NCBI GenBank assembly: GCA_947626405.1
Contig: CANQSE010000077.1
Span: forward strand, 1 to 8,455
DNA from: an uncultured Acetatifactor sp.
GTDB taxonomy: Bacteria; Bacillota; Clostridia; Lachnospirales; Lachnospiraceae
DNA length: 8,455 nt
Direction of reading: 5' to 3'
Within the stretch, counting starts at the first letter, position 1, and every line of letters begins with the position of its first letter. This document shows, in pieces, positions 1-6,579 of this stretch. Under the pieces are notes generated by a model that had not been told where the DNA came from, made no database searches, and saw only the letters and a program-made list of their open reading frames with translations. The position numbers were made by a program, and so were the translations under genes.

Positions 1-36
1 CCCCAGGCGGAAAAACCGCTTGAGGACTGGATTTTC

Positions 37-125
37 TGGCGGAGAGTGTGGGATTCGAACCCACGTGCCCCGAAAGACAACCGCATTTCGAGTGCGGCGC
101 GTTACGACCACTTCGCTAACTCTCC
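37..125 (-). tRNA. tRNA-Ser, anticodon CGA
   Basis: Read on the minus strand, the gene folds as a class II tRNA of 89 nt with an encoded 3' CCA (37-39). The acceptor stem GGAGAGT/ACTCTCC (119-125 with 41-47) is perfect. The anticodon stem is CCGCA/TGCGG with loop CTCGAAA, giving anticodon CGA (88-90), which reads UCG serine codons. The T arm is GTGGG-TTCGAAT-CCCAC. A long variable arm of about 16 nt lies between the anticodon and T arms, as expected for tRNA-Ser. The discriminator base is G, typical of serine tRNAs. It is divergent from pfkA and has its own likely promoter. The 36 bases beyond its 3' end are cut by the window edge. Confidence 0.97.
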
Positions 126-131
126 TCATGG

Positions 132-157
132 ATCTCAAAAAATGAATCTCAAAAATG
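132..157. repeat. Short imperfect direct repeat in the tRNA-Ser leader
   Basis: ATCTCAAAAAATG (132-144) is followed one base later by ATCTCAAAAATG (146-157). The two copies differ by one A in the A-run. They sit between the likely tRNA-Ser promoter and the mature 5' end, so they would be in the transcribed leader removed by RNase P. No function is known. A slippage or duplication product is the simplest explanation. Confidence 0.6.
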
Positions 158-181
158 GAAGAACGTTGATTCAACTCTATT

Positions 182-210
182 ATTCTATAGGAAATTTTAT
201 TTCTTTGCAA
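182..210 (-). promoter_or_regulatory. Likely sigma-A promoter of tRNA-Ser
   Basis: On the minus strand, TTGCAA (205-210; 4 of 6 matches to TTGACA) and TAGAAT (182-187; 5 of 6 matches to TATAAT) are separated by exactly 17 bases. Transcription would begin near 175, about 50 bases before the mature tRNA 5' end. The position and orientation fit tRNA-Ser, but the assignment rests on motif matches only. Confidence 0.6.
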
Positions 211-247
211 GCCCTCGGACAAAATCTTTAAAAAAATTTTTCTCAAG

Positions 248-276
248 TTGTGTACTAGCGGGGAATGGGTTATAAT
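248..276 (+). promoter_or_regulatory. Likely sigma-A promoter of pfkA
   Basis: A perfect TATAAT (271-276) lies 17 bases after a weak -35 element, TTGTGT (248-253). Upstream is an A/T-rich stretch (220-243, including A7T5) that could act as an UP element. The start would be near 283, giving a leader of about 45 bases before the pfkA ATG. No convincing catabolite (cre) operator was seen nearby. Confidence 0.65.
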
Positions 277-328
277 GGAAATGTAACAGGTGTCTATCGC
301 CCGCGTACCGGGCAGAATGGAGGAATAC

Positions 329-1402
329 ATGAAGCGAATCGGAATGTTGACCAGCGGAGGCGACTGTCAGGCGCTTAACGCGGCGATGAGAGGTGTTGTG
401 AAAACTCTTGACAACAGCAAGGAGGAGGTTGAAATTTATGGGTTCCTGGACGGCTATAAAGGGCTTATATACGGACATTTTCAGATGCTGACAGGGCGTG
501 ATTTTTCAGGAATCCTTACAAAAGGCGGAACAATTCTCGGGACCTCCCGCACCCCGTTCAAAACGATTAACGAGCCTGACGAAAACGGATTGAACAAGGT
601 GGAGGCTATGAAGCAGAATTATTATAAGCTTCAGCTTGACTGCCTGGTTATTCTCGGCGGAAACGGAACGCACAAGACGGCTAACCTCCTGTCGCAGGAG
701 GGGCTTAACGTGGTGACGCTGCCAAAGACCATAGACAACGATCTCTGGGGCACCGATATGACGTTCGGTTTCCAGAGTGCTGTGAACATAGCGACGGACG
801 CAATCGACTGCATCCATACCACGGCGGCCTCGCATGCCCGTGTGTTTATTGTGGAGATCATGGGACACAAAGTGGGATGGCTTCCTCTTAACGCCGGTAT
901 GGCAGGGGGAGCGGACATTATTCTGATTCCTGAGATACCTTATGATATCGACAAGGTGATTGATAAGATTGAAGAAAGAGACAAGAGGGGCAGCCGTTTT
1001 ACGATCATTGCCGTCGCGGAGGGCGCAATCTCAAAGGAGGATGCGCAGCTTTCCAAGAAGGACTATAAGAAAAAACAGGAGAAACACGAATATCCTTCGG
1101 TGTCTTACGAGATAGCGGCGGCTATACAGGAGAAGACGGGGAGAGAGGTGCGCGTGACGGTTCCGGGACATATGCAGCGCGGCGGAAGTCCCTGCCCGTA
1201 TGACAGAGTGTTTGCAAGCCGTCTTGGCTCCGAAGCCGGAAAGCTGATTCTGGACGGTCAGTACGGATTCATGGTTGGATATAAGAACCGTGAAATTGTC
1301 CGCGTGCCGCTTGAGGATGTGGCCGGAAAGCTGAAGACGCTTGATCCGGACGCAACCATTATACAGGAGGCCAAGTTGCTCGGAATCTGCTTCGGAGACT
1401 GA
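329..1402 (+). CDS. pfkA: 6-phosphofructokinase (group III, clostridial type)
   Basis: This cytoplasmic enzyme phosphorylates fructose 6-phosphate to fructose 1,6-bisphosphate, the committed step of glycolysis. The 357-residue product shows the whole PFK signature: GGDC near residue 10, GGNGT at 110-114 (the phosphate-donor loop), PKTIDND at 132-138 with the presumed catalytic base Asp136, MGHKVGW from 178 (substrate binding), and PGHMQRGGS at 279-287. ATG 329 is chosen because GGAGGA (319-324) precedes it by 4 bases and the protein then begins MKRIGMLTSGGD, as the family does. An in-frame opening from 290 adds 13 residues without family resemblance. Donor specificity is ambiguous. Gly113, at the position equivalent to E. 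coli Gly104, favours ATP, while Lys133 in PKTIDND is shared with PPi-dependent enzymes and with actinobacterial ATP enzymes. The usual PGxN after GGDx is QALN here. A separate promoter lies upstream and dnaX follows after 45 bases. Confidence 0.95.
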   Translation: MKRIGMLTSGGDCQALNAAMRGVVKTLDNSKEEVEIYGFLDGYKGLIYGHFQMLTGRDFSGILTKGGTILGTSRTPFKTINEPDENGLNKVEAMKQNYYKLQLDCLVILGGNGTHKTANLLSQEGLNVVTLPKTIDNDLWGTDMTFGFQSAVNIATDAIDCIHTTAASHARVFIVEIMGHKVGWLPLNAGMAGGADIILIPEIPYDIDKVIDKIEERDKRGSRFTIIAVAEGAISKEDAQLSKKDYKKKQEKHEYPSVSYEIAAAIQEKTGREVRVTVPGHMQRGGSPCPYDRVFASRLGSEAGKLILDGQYGFMVGYKNREIVRVPLEDVAGKLKTLDPDATIIQEAKLLGICFGD

Positions 1403-1447
1403 TAAAAAACGGCGGGCAAGCCTTAAATATCTGCAAGGAGCTAAAGT

Positions 1448-3013
1448 ATGTCTTACACGGCTTTATACAGAAAATTTCGTCCGTACACCTTTGCTGACGT
1501 AAAAGGCCAGGATCATATTGTGACCACTCTGAAAAATCAGTTGAAGGCAAACAGAATAGGTCATGCCTATCTTTTTACCGGCACAAGGGGAACCGGAAAG
1601 ACTACGGTCGCAAAAATATTTGCAGGGACTGTCAACTGTGAAAACCCCACTGAGGACGGTCCCTGCGGAGAGTGCAGGATCTGTCGCGCCATTGCGGCAG
1701 GAGCCAGCATGAATGTAATTGAGATCGACGCGGCATCCAATAACGGCGTTGACAATATAAGGGAAATCGTGGAGGAAGTGTCTTACTCCCCGGCGGAAGG
1801 CAGATATAAGGTATACATTATCGACGAGGTTCACATGCTCTCCATTGGAGCCTTCAACGCGCTGTTGAAAACTCTTGAGGAGCCCCCGTCATATGTGATT
1901 TTTATTCTTGCCACCACAGAGGTACACAAAATTCCGATCACAATACTTTCGAGGTGCCAGAGATATGATTTTAAGAGGATCTCGATTGACACAATAACCT
2001 CAAGGATGAAGGAGCTTGTTGACGCGGAACAGGTTCAGGTGGAAGAAAGGGCGCTGCGTTACATTGCAAAGACTGCCGACGGTTCCATGCGGGATGCGTT
2101 GAGTCTTCTGGACCAGTGCATAGCTTTCCACCTGGGGAAGGAACTGACCTACGACATGGTCCTGGACGTCCTGGGAGCGGTTGACACGGAGGTTTTCAGC
2201 AGACTGCTTCGATGTGTCCTGAATCGGGACGTGACGGAATGTATCTCGCTGCTGGAGGAGATTGTCGTGCAGGGGCGTGATCTCACGCAGTTTGTGACGG
2301 ATTTTACATGGTATCTGCGAAATCTTATGCTTGTCCAGGTATCGGATCATCTGGAGGACGTTATTGACATGTCCACAGACAACCTTAACCGACTTAAGGA
2401 GGAGGCAGAGCTTGCCGACGCGGAAACAATTGTCCGATATATAAGGATATTTTCCGAGCTGTCCGGACAAATCCGATACGCTTCCCAAAAGAGGATCCAG
2501 GTTGAGATTGCGCTTATCAAGCTGTGCAAACCGCAAATGGAGACGGACTCCGGCTCAATGCTGGATCGTATACGGCAGATTGAAGATAAGATTGAAAACG
2601 GCCTGCCTGCAGTGATTATGGAAACCCGCAGGGAACAGGCAGGCGAAACGGCAGCGCCCGCGCCGAAGCCAACGCTGCCAAAGGCCCTTCCGGATGAGGT
2701 GCGCCAGATTGTTGCGAGGTGGCCTTCCGTCGTGGGGAGCGCGGGAAATCCCATGAGGGTTTATCTCAAAAACGCAAGACTCAGCCTTGGCGGAGACAAC
2801 AGGCTCATGGTTGTGCTGGAGGAAGGGATGTCGTCGGATTATTTTCTCAAACATCCTGAAAATAAAGTGCAGCTGGAAGCTCTGCTGTCGGATTTCTCCG
2901 GGAAGGAGATTGAAGTCGAGATTCAGACGGTGAAGGATCGTCAGGAGTTTGAACAGAATTATGTTGACCTTTCTCAGGTTGTCCAAATGGATATTGACAT
3001 AGAGGAGGAGTAA
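1448..3013 (+). CDS. dnaX: DNA polymerase III subunit gamma/tau (clamp loader)
   Basis: DnaX is the ATPase core of the clamp loader, which opens the beta clamp and places it on primed DNA at the replication fork. The 521-residue product begins with the family's typical [11 protein letters not shown]. It has a Walker A motif, GTRGTGKT (45-52), a zinc module with Cys64, Cys73, Cys76 and Cys79, a Walker B motif, DEVH (126-129), sensor 1 at LATTE (154-158), and the SRC motif with the arginine finger at 168-170. The lid and collar domains follow to about residue 365. A short Ala/Pro linker is at about 399-415, then a C-terminal tau-like domain ending in an acidic tail. Length is slightly below B. 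subtilis DnaX. AAGGAG (1435-1440) lies 7 bases before ATG 1448. No programmed frameshift signal was recognised, so a single full-length form is expected. The gene is probably co-transcribed with ybaB and recR. Confidence 0.97.
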   Translation: MSYTALYRKFRPYTFADVKGQDHIVTTLKNQLKANRIGHAYLFTGTRGTGKTTVAKIFAGTVNCENPTEDGPCGECRICRAIAAGASMNVIEIDAASNNGVDNIREIVEEVSYSPAEGRYKVYIIDEVHMLSIGAFNALLKTLEEPPSYVIFILATTEVHKIPITILSRCQRYDFKRISIDTITSRMKELVDAEQVQVEERALRYIAKTADGSMRDALSLLDQCIAFHLGKELTYDMVLDVLGAVDTEVFSRLLRCVLNRDVTECISLLEEIVVQGRDLTQFVTDFTWYLRNLMLVQVSDHLEDVIDMSTDNLNRLKEEAELADAETIVRYIRIFSELSGQIRYASQKRIQVEIALIKLCKPQMETDSGSMLDRIRQIEDKIENGLPAVIMETRREQAGETAAPAPKPTLPKALPDEVRQIVARWPSVVGSAGNPMRVYLKNARLSLGGDNRLMVVLEEGMSSDYFLKHPENKVQLEALLSDFSGKEIEVEIQTVKDRQEFEQNYVDLSQVVQMDIDIEEE

Positions 3014-3044
3014 ATCAGCCCTTTGCGGCGGAAAAGAGGAAGAT

Positions 3045-3386
3045 ATGGCTAAGAGAGGCGGATTTCCGGGCGGTATGCCGGGAAACATGAATAATCTGAT
3101 GAAACAGGCACAGCGTATGCAGCGTCAGATGGAGGAAGGGCAGAAGGAACTGGAGACAAAGGAGTTTACTGCGTCGTCGGGCGGAGGAGCAGTTGAGGTC
3201 ACTGTAAGCGGGAAAAAGGAGATCGTGAAGGTTAAGCTGTCCGAAGAAGTAGTGGATCCTGATGATATTGAGATGCTCCAGGATCTCATTGCGGCGGCCG
3301 CAAACGAGGCGCTGCGCAAGGCTGAGGAAGCGGGCGCGGAGCTGATGGGCAGGATGACAGGAGGACTGGGAGGTTTGACCTTTTAA
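3045..3386 (+). CDS. YbaB/EbfC family nucleoid-associated protein
   Basis: This small DNA-binding protein is found beside dnaX and recR in many bacteria. Family members form dimers that bind DNA, and they are thought to act in nucleoid organisation or in support of recombination. The 113-residue product has a Gly/Met-rich start ([11 protein letters not shown]), an amphipathic helix rich in Gln, Met, Lys and Glu (about 15-40), and a beta region with [16 protein letters not shown]. It continues with the family's acidic [12 protein letters not shown] segment, an Ala-rich helix and a Gly-rich C-terminus. Length is normal for the family. GAGGA (3036-3040) precedes ATG 3045 by 4 bases. The gap to dnaX is 31 bases, and the stop codon overlaps the recR start by one base (TAATG). 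This indicates a dnaX-ybaB-recR operon. Confidence 0.95.
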   Translation: MAKRGGFPGGMPGNMNNLMKQAQRMQRQMEEGQKELETKEFTASSGGGAVEVTVSGKKEIVKVKLSEEVVDPDDIEMLQDLIAAAANEALRKAEEAGAELMGRMTGGLGGLTF

Positions 3387-3982
3387 TGGGTTTGTACAGC
3401 GGACATATCAACAAACTGATCGAGGAGCTGGCGGCTCTGCCCGGTATAGGCGACAAGTCGGCGCAAAGACTGGCGTTTCATCTCATCAACATGCCGAAAG
3501 ACAGGGTCAGGCGGCTTGCGGACACGATTTTGGAAGCACGTGAAAATGTGAGGTATTGCAGGGAGTGCTATACTCTGACGGACAGTGACGTCTGTCCGGT
3601 CTGCTCAAACGAAAAACGAAACCACAGGATGATTATGGTGGTGGAAAACACAAGAGACCTGGCTGCCTACGAAAAGACCGGAAGATATGAGGGAGTTTAT
3701 CACGTGCTTCACGGCGCGATTTCGCCAATGCTTGGCATCGGGCCCGCAGACATTAAGCTGAAAGAGCTGATTGAGCGGCTTAAGGGTGATGTCGAAGAAG
3801 TTATTATCGCGACAAACTCAAGTCTTGAGGGCGAGACGACAGCCATGTACATCAGTAAAATGATTAAGCCAACCGGAATAAAAGTAACAAGAATTGCCAG
3901 CGGCGTTCCTGTCGGAGGGGATCTCGAATATATTGACGAGGTGACGCTTCTGAGGGCGCTTGAAGGGCGAGTGGAACTATAA
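3386..3982 (+). CDS. recR: Recombination mediator RecR
   Basis: RecR acts with RecO (and RecF) to load RecA on SSB-coated single-stranded DNA during gap repair. The 198-residue product has the standard architecture. It starts with an N-terminal helix-hairpin-helix containing [11 protein letters not shown] (18-28). A zinc finger follows with Cys58, Cys61, Cys70 and Cys73, then a Toprim domain (about 81-175) starting at the VVEN segment and containing LEGETTA (147-153). The C-terminal motif [16 protein letters not shown] (173-188) follows. One small variation is [10 protein letters not shown] where many homologues have NPT(x)EGEATA. The start codon overlaps the ybaB stop (TAATG), implying translational coupling. 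The length equals the usual family length. Confidence 0.97.
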   Translation: MGLYSGHINKLIEELAALPGIGDKSAQRLAFHLINMPKDRVRRLADTILEARENVRYCRECYTLTDSDVCPVCSNEKRNHRMIMVVENTRDLAAYEKTGRYEGVYHVLHGAISPMLGIGPADIKLKELIERLKGDVEEVIIATNSSLEGETTAMYISKMIKPTGIKVTRIASGVPVGGDLEYIDEVTLLRALEGRVEL

Positions 3983-4011
3983 TGCTGCATGACAGCGGAA
4001 CGGAGGAAAAT

Positions 4012-5052
4012 ATGGCGGTAGAGACAAAAATCTTCGGGAAATATCCCGACGGGAGCGACATCATGTTGTATACGCTCACAAACAAAAAGGGCATGCAGGC
4101 TGCCTTTACTAATCTTGGCGCGGCTCTGGTAAAGCTCATTGTACCTGACAAAAACGGAAAGACTGCCGACGTGGTGCTTGGGTATGACAGAGGCGAGGAT
4201 TACCTTTCAAACGGCTGTTTCTTTGGAGTTGTGGTGGGACCCAGCGCAAATCGTATAAGCAACGCTGAGTTTGAAATTGACGGGACGGTCTGCAAAGTGG
4301 ACCAAAACGACGGAAAGAACAATCTGCACAGTCATTTTGACAGAGGATTTCATAAGCGTCTCTGGAATGTGGAAAAAACCGACGACAGTGTCACGTTTTC
4401 CCTGGAGGACGGGGATGGGAACCTGGGCTTTCCAGGCAACAAGAAAATTTCCGTGACATACACGCTCGGAGAAGATAATTCGCTGAAGCTGCATTATCAC
4501 GGCGTAAGCGACAGGAAGACGATTCTGAACCCCACGAATCACACGTATTTTAACCTGGATGGTCATGACAGCGGCTTGATACTGGGTCATGAGCTGTGGC
4601 TTGGTGCGTCAAATTATACTCCAGCAGGTATGGGATGTATACCGACCGGAGAAGTGACAGAAGTGTCAGGAACTCCGATGGACTTTACAACGGCAAAAGA
4701 GATTGGAAGGGATATCGGAGCCGATACGGAACAGCTTCGCATCGGGAACGGCTTCGACCACAACTGGGTCATCGACGGATGGGACGGAACGCTCCGCCAT
4801 TTTGCCACTGTGAAATCTCCTGTGAGCGGAAGAACGATGAAGGCGTTTACCACTCTCCCCGGAGTTCAGTTTTATGCCGGAAATTCCATAACGCCTCATT
4901 CGGGAAAGGGTGGAGCCGCCTACGTGGCAAGAGCGGGGCTGTGTCTGGAAACGCAGTATTTCCCTGATTCAATAAACAAGCCCCAGTTCCCTTCATGCAT
5001 TTTTGGAGAAGGCAGAGAATACGATTCCGTGACGGTCTATCAGTTTGAGTGA
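4012..5052 (+). CDS. galM: Aldose 1-epimerase (mutarotase)
   Basis: The enzyme interconverts alpha and beta anomers of galactose or glucose and feeds the Leloir pathway in the cytoplasm. The 346-residue product carries the GalM landmarks: GPSANRI with Arg81, LHSHFDRGF with His106, NHTYFNL with His177 (presumed acid), GFDHNW with Asp249, TLPGVQFYAGN (281-291), and LETQYFPD with Glu313 (presumed base). The usual LHGG is LHSH here. ATG 4012 is preferred because GGAGGA (4002-4007) is 4 bases upstream and the length then matches the family. The frame is also open from an ATG at 3982 that overlaps the recR stop as TAATG. That start has no good ribosome binding site and would add 10 residues. The neighbours are recombination genes rather than galK or galT, so co-transcription with recR is probably fortuitous. 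Confidence 0.93.
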   Translation: MAVETKIFGKYPDGSDIMLYTLTNKKGMQAAFTNLGAALVKLIVPDKNGKTADVVLGYDRGEDYLSNGCFFGVVVGPSANRISNAEFEIDGTVCKVDQNDGKNNLHSHFDRGFHKRLWNVEKTDDSVTFSLEDGDGNLGFPGNKKISVTYTLGEDNSLKLHYHGVSDRKTILNPTNHTYFNLDGHDSGLILGHELWLGASNYTPAGMGCIPTGEVTEVSGTPMDFTTAKEIGRDIGADTEQLRIGNGFDHNWVIDGWDGTLRHFATVKSPVSGRTMKAFTTLPGVQFYAGNSITPHSGKGGAAYVARAGLCLETQYFPDSINKPQFPSCIFGEGREYDSVTVYQFE

Positions 5053-5058
5053 CAAATA

Positions 5059-5078
5059 CGTCAGGGCGCACCCTGATG
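5059..5078 (+). other. Hairpin after galM
   Basis: TCAGGG-CGCA-CCCTGA (5061-5076) is a perfect 6 bp stem with a 4-base loop, extended by a G-T and a C-G pair to 5059-5078. No T-run follows, so it is not a standard intrinsic terminator. It may protect the galM mRNA 3' end or form part of the structured gap. A second, weaker inverted repeat, TTGTCG/CGACAA, lies at 5085-5090 and 5111-5116. Confidence 0.5.
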
Positions 5079-5124
5079 CAAACATTGTCGAAAGGTTTTT
5101 CGGATAGCCGCGACAAAGAATGAT

Positions 5125-5180
5125 AAAATACCTCCCATGCCGATGCTATGATTTAAGAAAACGGTGTGGGAGGTGTTTTT
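5125..5180 (+). promoter_or_regulatory. Long inverted repeat hiding the LysM gene's ribosome binding site
   Basis: Positions 5125-5142 pair with 5162-5179 in an unbroken 18 bp stem that includes three G-T pairs. The perfect core is ACCTCCCA (5130-5137) with TGGGAGGT (5167-5174). The loop is 19 bases (5143-5161). The right arm contains the Shine-Dalgarno sequence GGGAGG (5168-5173) of the next gene and runs into TTTTT (5176-5180), directly before ATG 5181. In a transcript coming from galM, this could act as a terminator or block ribosome binding. A transcript starting inside the loop would lack the left arm. The long loop is not ideal for an intrinsic terminator. The pairing is read directly from the sequence, while the regulatory role is inferred. 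Confidence 0.55.
5144..5152 (+). promoter_or_regulatory. Possible extended -10 promoter of the LysM gene
   Basis: TGC followed by TATGAT (5147-5152; 5 of 6 matches to TATAAT) forms an extended -10 element in the loop of the inverted repeat. No recognisable -35 lies at the proper distance. A start near 5159 would give a leader of about 20 bases with the ribosome binding site free. The assignment is weak because it lacks a -35. Confidence 0.35.
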
Positions 5181-6404
5181 ATGCAGTTACCAAAAAACGT
5201 TACGCAGATAGGCGAGCCGGATCAGCACTGCAAGATATACGTGGAGGATTATGTAATATCCTATTTAAAACAGCTTAACGTCAGTGCGGGCGACAAGGCT
5301 GTGACTGTGGGACTGTACGGGACACGTAAGGAGGAGGCGGGAGTGACGTATCTTTTCTTTTACGGCGCATGCAGACTGAATTTTCTTGAAAGAGAAAGCC
5401 GGCATCTGTCCCAGGCTGTTCTTCAGGAGGCCGAGGAACTAAGGAGAAAGTATTTTTCGCAATACACTTTTCTTGGATACAGGCTTTTAAACGGAGAAAT
5501 GGTGGAAGGTTTTCATGTCTGTGAGCAGGGCGTGTGCAGGTACATAGAAGGATATGCCCGATTTTACGAGAAAAATGACACCATGCTTGCCTTTATGCTG
5601 GCAGACAGAAAAGAAGCGCCGAAGCCTGAGGAATTTAACCAGGAAAAATACGATCGCGTAAAAAAGAGACAGGAGGAGAGACGTAAACAGTCCGATGAGC
5701 AGGGAGGACAAGCAGGAAGCATACAAAGCGGGGAGGAAAGCTTGCGATCCCGCATGGGCGCACCGAAAAAAAGAGTACGGTTAAATTCCGCCAGGGCTAT
5801 GAAAAACATGAAGTATACGGCTGCGGCGGCCTTTGCAATTTTGCTGGTTGCGGGCTATGCGATGATAAACGGCGGAAACGGTTTGTCTGATCTGCGCCAG
5901 GCCGCGGGAAGAATGGTTGACAACGTGACGACAAAACAGCTCCCCGACAGCATGGAAGACGGGAACAACTCCACGCAGGCGGGCAGCATTGTAACGGAAG
6001 GAAAGCTCACGGACGCGCTTTTAAAGGAAAACGCCGACGCGGTACAGGCGGCAAACGGAAATGACATAACACTGCCTTCGGCCGTTACGGGTACGTCGTC
6101 CCCTGAAGCGACGCCTGAGCCTTCATCCGAAGCGATTCCTGAAACAACTCCTGAAACGACGCCTGAGCCGACGCCGGAAACTACTCCTGAAATGACGCCT
6201 GAGCCAACGCCCGAAGCAACGCCTGAGCCGACATCCGAACCTACTCCCGAACCGGTCTCCTATACGATACGCCGCGGCGATACCCTGATTGGCATATGCC
6301 TTGCAAGATACGGAAGCGATAAGATGGTTTCTGAAATCTGCTCAATGAATAATATTGAAAATCCGGATGATATAAAGGAGGGGCAGAAAATTTTGTTACC
6401 ATAG
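5181..6404 (+). CDS. Single-pass membrane protein with C-terminal LysM domain
   Basis: This 407-residue protein has four visible parts. Residues 1-143 form a folded, probably cytoplasmic domain; residues 150-210 are a charged, Lys/Arg/Glu/Gln-rich linker. One membrane helix is at about 212-229 (AAAAFAILLVAGYAMI), preceded by basic residues, so the N-terminus should be inside. An external stretch with Thr-Pro-Glu-Pro-type repeats (308-358) leads to a LysM domain (about 360-406; YTIRRGDTLIGICLARYG to IKEGQKILLP), which should bind peptidoglycan. The N-terminal domain has a pattern (YVISYL, VGLYG, YGACRL, YFSQYTFLGY, LAFMLAD) that resembles MPN/JAMM folds but lacks the metal-binding His residues. 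That resemblance is an inference. ATG 5181 has GGGAGG 7 bases upstream. An in-frame GTG at 5166 lies inside that region and has no site of its own. The exact role is unknown; it could link a cytoplasmic factor to the cell wall. Confidence 0.85.
   Translation: MQLPKNVTQIGEPDQHCKIYVEDYVISYLKQLNVSAGDKAVTVGLYGTRKEEAGVTYLFFYGACRLNFLERESRHLSQAVLQEAEELRRKYFSQYTFLGYRLLNGEMVEGFHVCEQGVCRYIEGYARFYEKNDTMLAFMLADRKEAPKPEEFNQEKYDRVKKRQEERRKQSDEQGGQAGSIQSGEESLRSRMGAPKKRVRLNSARAMKNMKYTAAAAFAILLVAGYAMINGGNGLSDLRQAAGRMVDNVTTKQLPDSMEDGNNSTQAGSIVTEGKLTDALLKENADAVQAANGNDITLPSAVTGTSSPEATPEPSSEAIPETTPETTPEPTPETTPEMTPEPTPEATPEPTSEPTPEPVSYTIRRGDTLIGICLARYGSDKMVSEICSMNNIENPDDIKEGQKILLP
6102..6254 (+). repeat. Degenerate Thr-Pro-Glu-Pro coding repeats
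   Basis: Codons for residues 308-358 of the LysM protein repeat a 12-base theme related to CCTGAGCCGACG, encoding variants of PEPT, PEAT and PETT. The third positions and some codons have drifted, so the array is old or selected for its protein sequence. Such acidic, proline-rich spacers typically span the cell wall. Copy number may vary between strains. Confidence 0.85.
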
Positions 6405-6424
6405 AAGTAAATATATGGTATAAT
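6396..6424 (+). promoter_or_regulatory. Likely promoter before the DUF5711-like gene
   Basis: A perfect TATAAT (6419-6424) with an upstream TGG (extended -10) lies 17 bases after TTACCA (6396-6401; 4 of 6 matches to TTGACA). The -35 overlaps the last codons of the LysM gene. A start near 6431 would produce a leader of about 150 bases filled with hairpins. A second, weaker extended -10 (TGG-TATAAC, 6550-6558) lies too close to the gene to leave room for its ribosome binding site downstream of a start. Confidence 0.55.
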
Positions 6425-6545
6425 GATTTTGCTAAAGCAAAATCCCTGCCGATTTCATCGGCAGCCGCCGCTTGCGCGGCGCATTATACAGGAAGTCCAC
6501 CGCTTGAAAAGTAAATGCCGCATACGCGGCGCTTCCTTTTCTGCG
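6425..6545 (+). other. Hairpin-rich intergenic element
   Basis: Four consecutive inverted repeats fill this gap. GATTTTGC-TAAA-GCAAAATC is at 6425-6444. CTGCCGAT-TTC-ATCGGCAG is at 6446-6464. CCGC/GCGG is at 6465-6479, with further inner pairing. A composite stem at 6501-6545 contains GCCGC-ATAC-GCGGC (6517-6530) enclosed by GAAAAG/CTTTTC (6506-6511 with 6536-6541). CCGCTTG occurs twice (6468-6474 and 6500-6506), as does GCGGCGC. The last hairpin is followed by a pyrimidine-rich GCTTCCTTTTCT and could be a weak terminator for the LysM gene. The region could instead be a structured leader or small RNA of the downstream gene, or a dispersed repeat. No known riboswitch family was recognised. Confidence 0.6.
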
Positions 6546-6579
6546 CTTGTGGTATAACTTTACCATCGGAGGCAAAAGT

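Noticed and set aside
5..21. Small GCGG-AAAAA-CCGC hairpin downstream of tRNA-Ser
   Set aside because: On the tRNA strand it has only about four stable pairs, its T-run is in the loop rather than after the stem, and the window edge cuts the context. It cannot be called a terminator.
46..231. Open frame of 61 codons across tRNA-Ser
   Set aside because: It runs antisense through the tRNA and its leader and has no ribosome binding site.
1..328. 4.5S/SRP RNA gene, expected near dnaX by comparison with B. subtilis
   Set aside because: No SRP RNA-like helix with its conserved GGAA-type apical loop was recognised in either the tRNA-pfkA gap or the 45-base pfkA-dnaX gap.
240..330. Catabolite-repression (cre) operator before pfkA
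   Set aside because: The sequence around the promoter does not match the cre palindrome well enough to report.
2000..2536. Minus-strand open frame of 178 codons inside dnaX
   Set aside because: It lies fully antisense to a clear dnaX coding region, has no recognisable domain, and is explained by the codon pattern of the sense gene. The other minus-strand frames inside pfkA, dnaX, galM and the membrane genes were rejected for the same reason.
1448..3013. Programmed frameshift in dnaX giving a short gamma form
   Set aside because: No slippery heptamer of the A AAA AAG type with a following hairpin was found in frame; the nearest candidates are interrupted A-runs.
4596..4967. Plus-strand open frame of 123 codons inside galM
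   Set aside because: It is a shifted frame within well-conserved GalM sequence and encodes a low-complexity basic peptide with no family resemblance.
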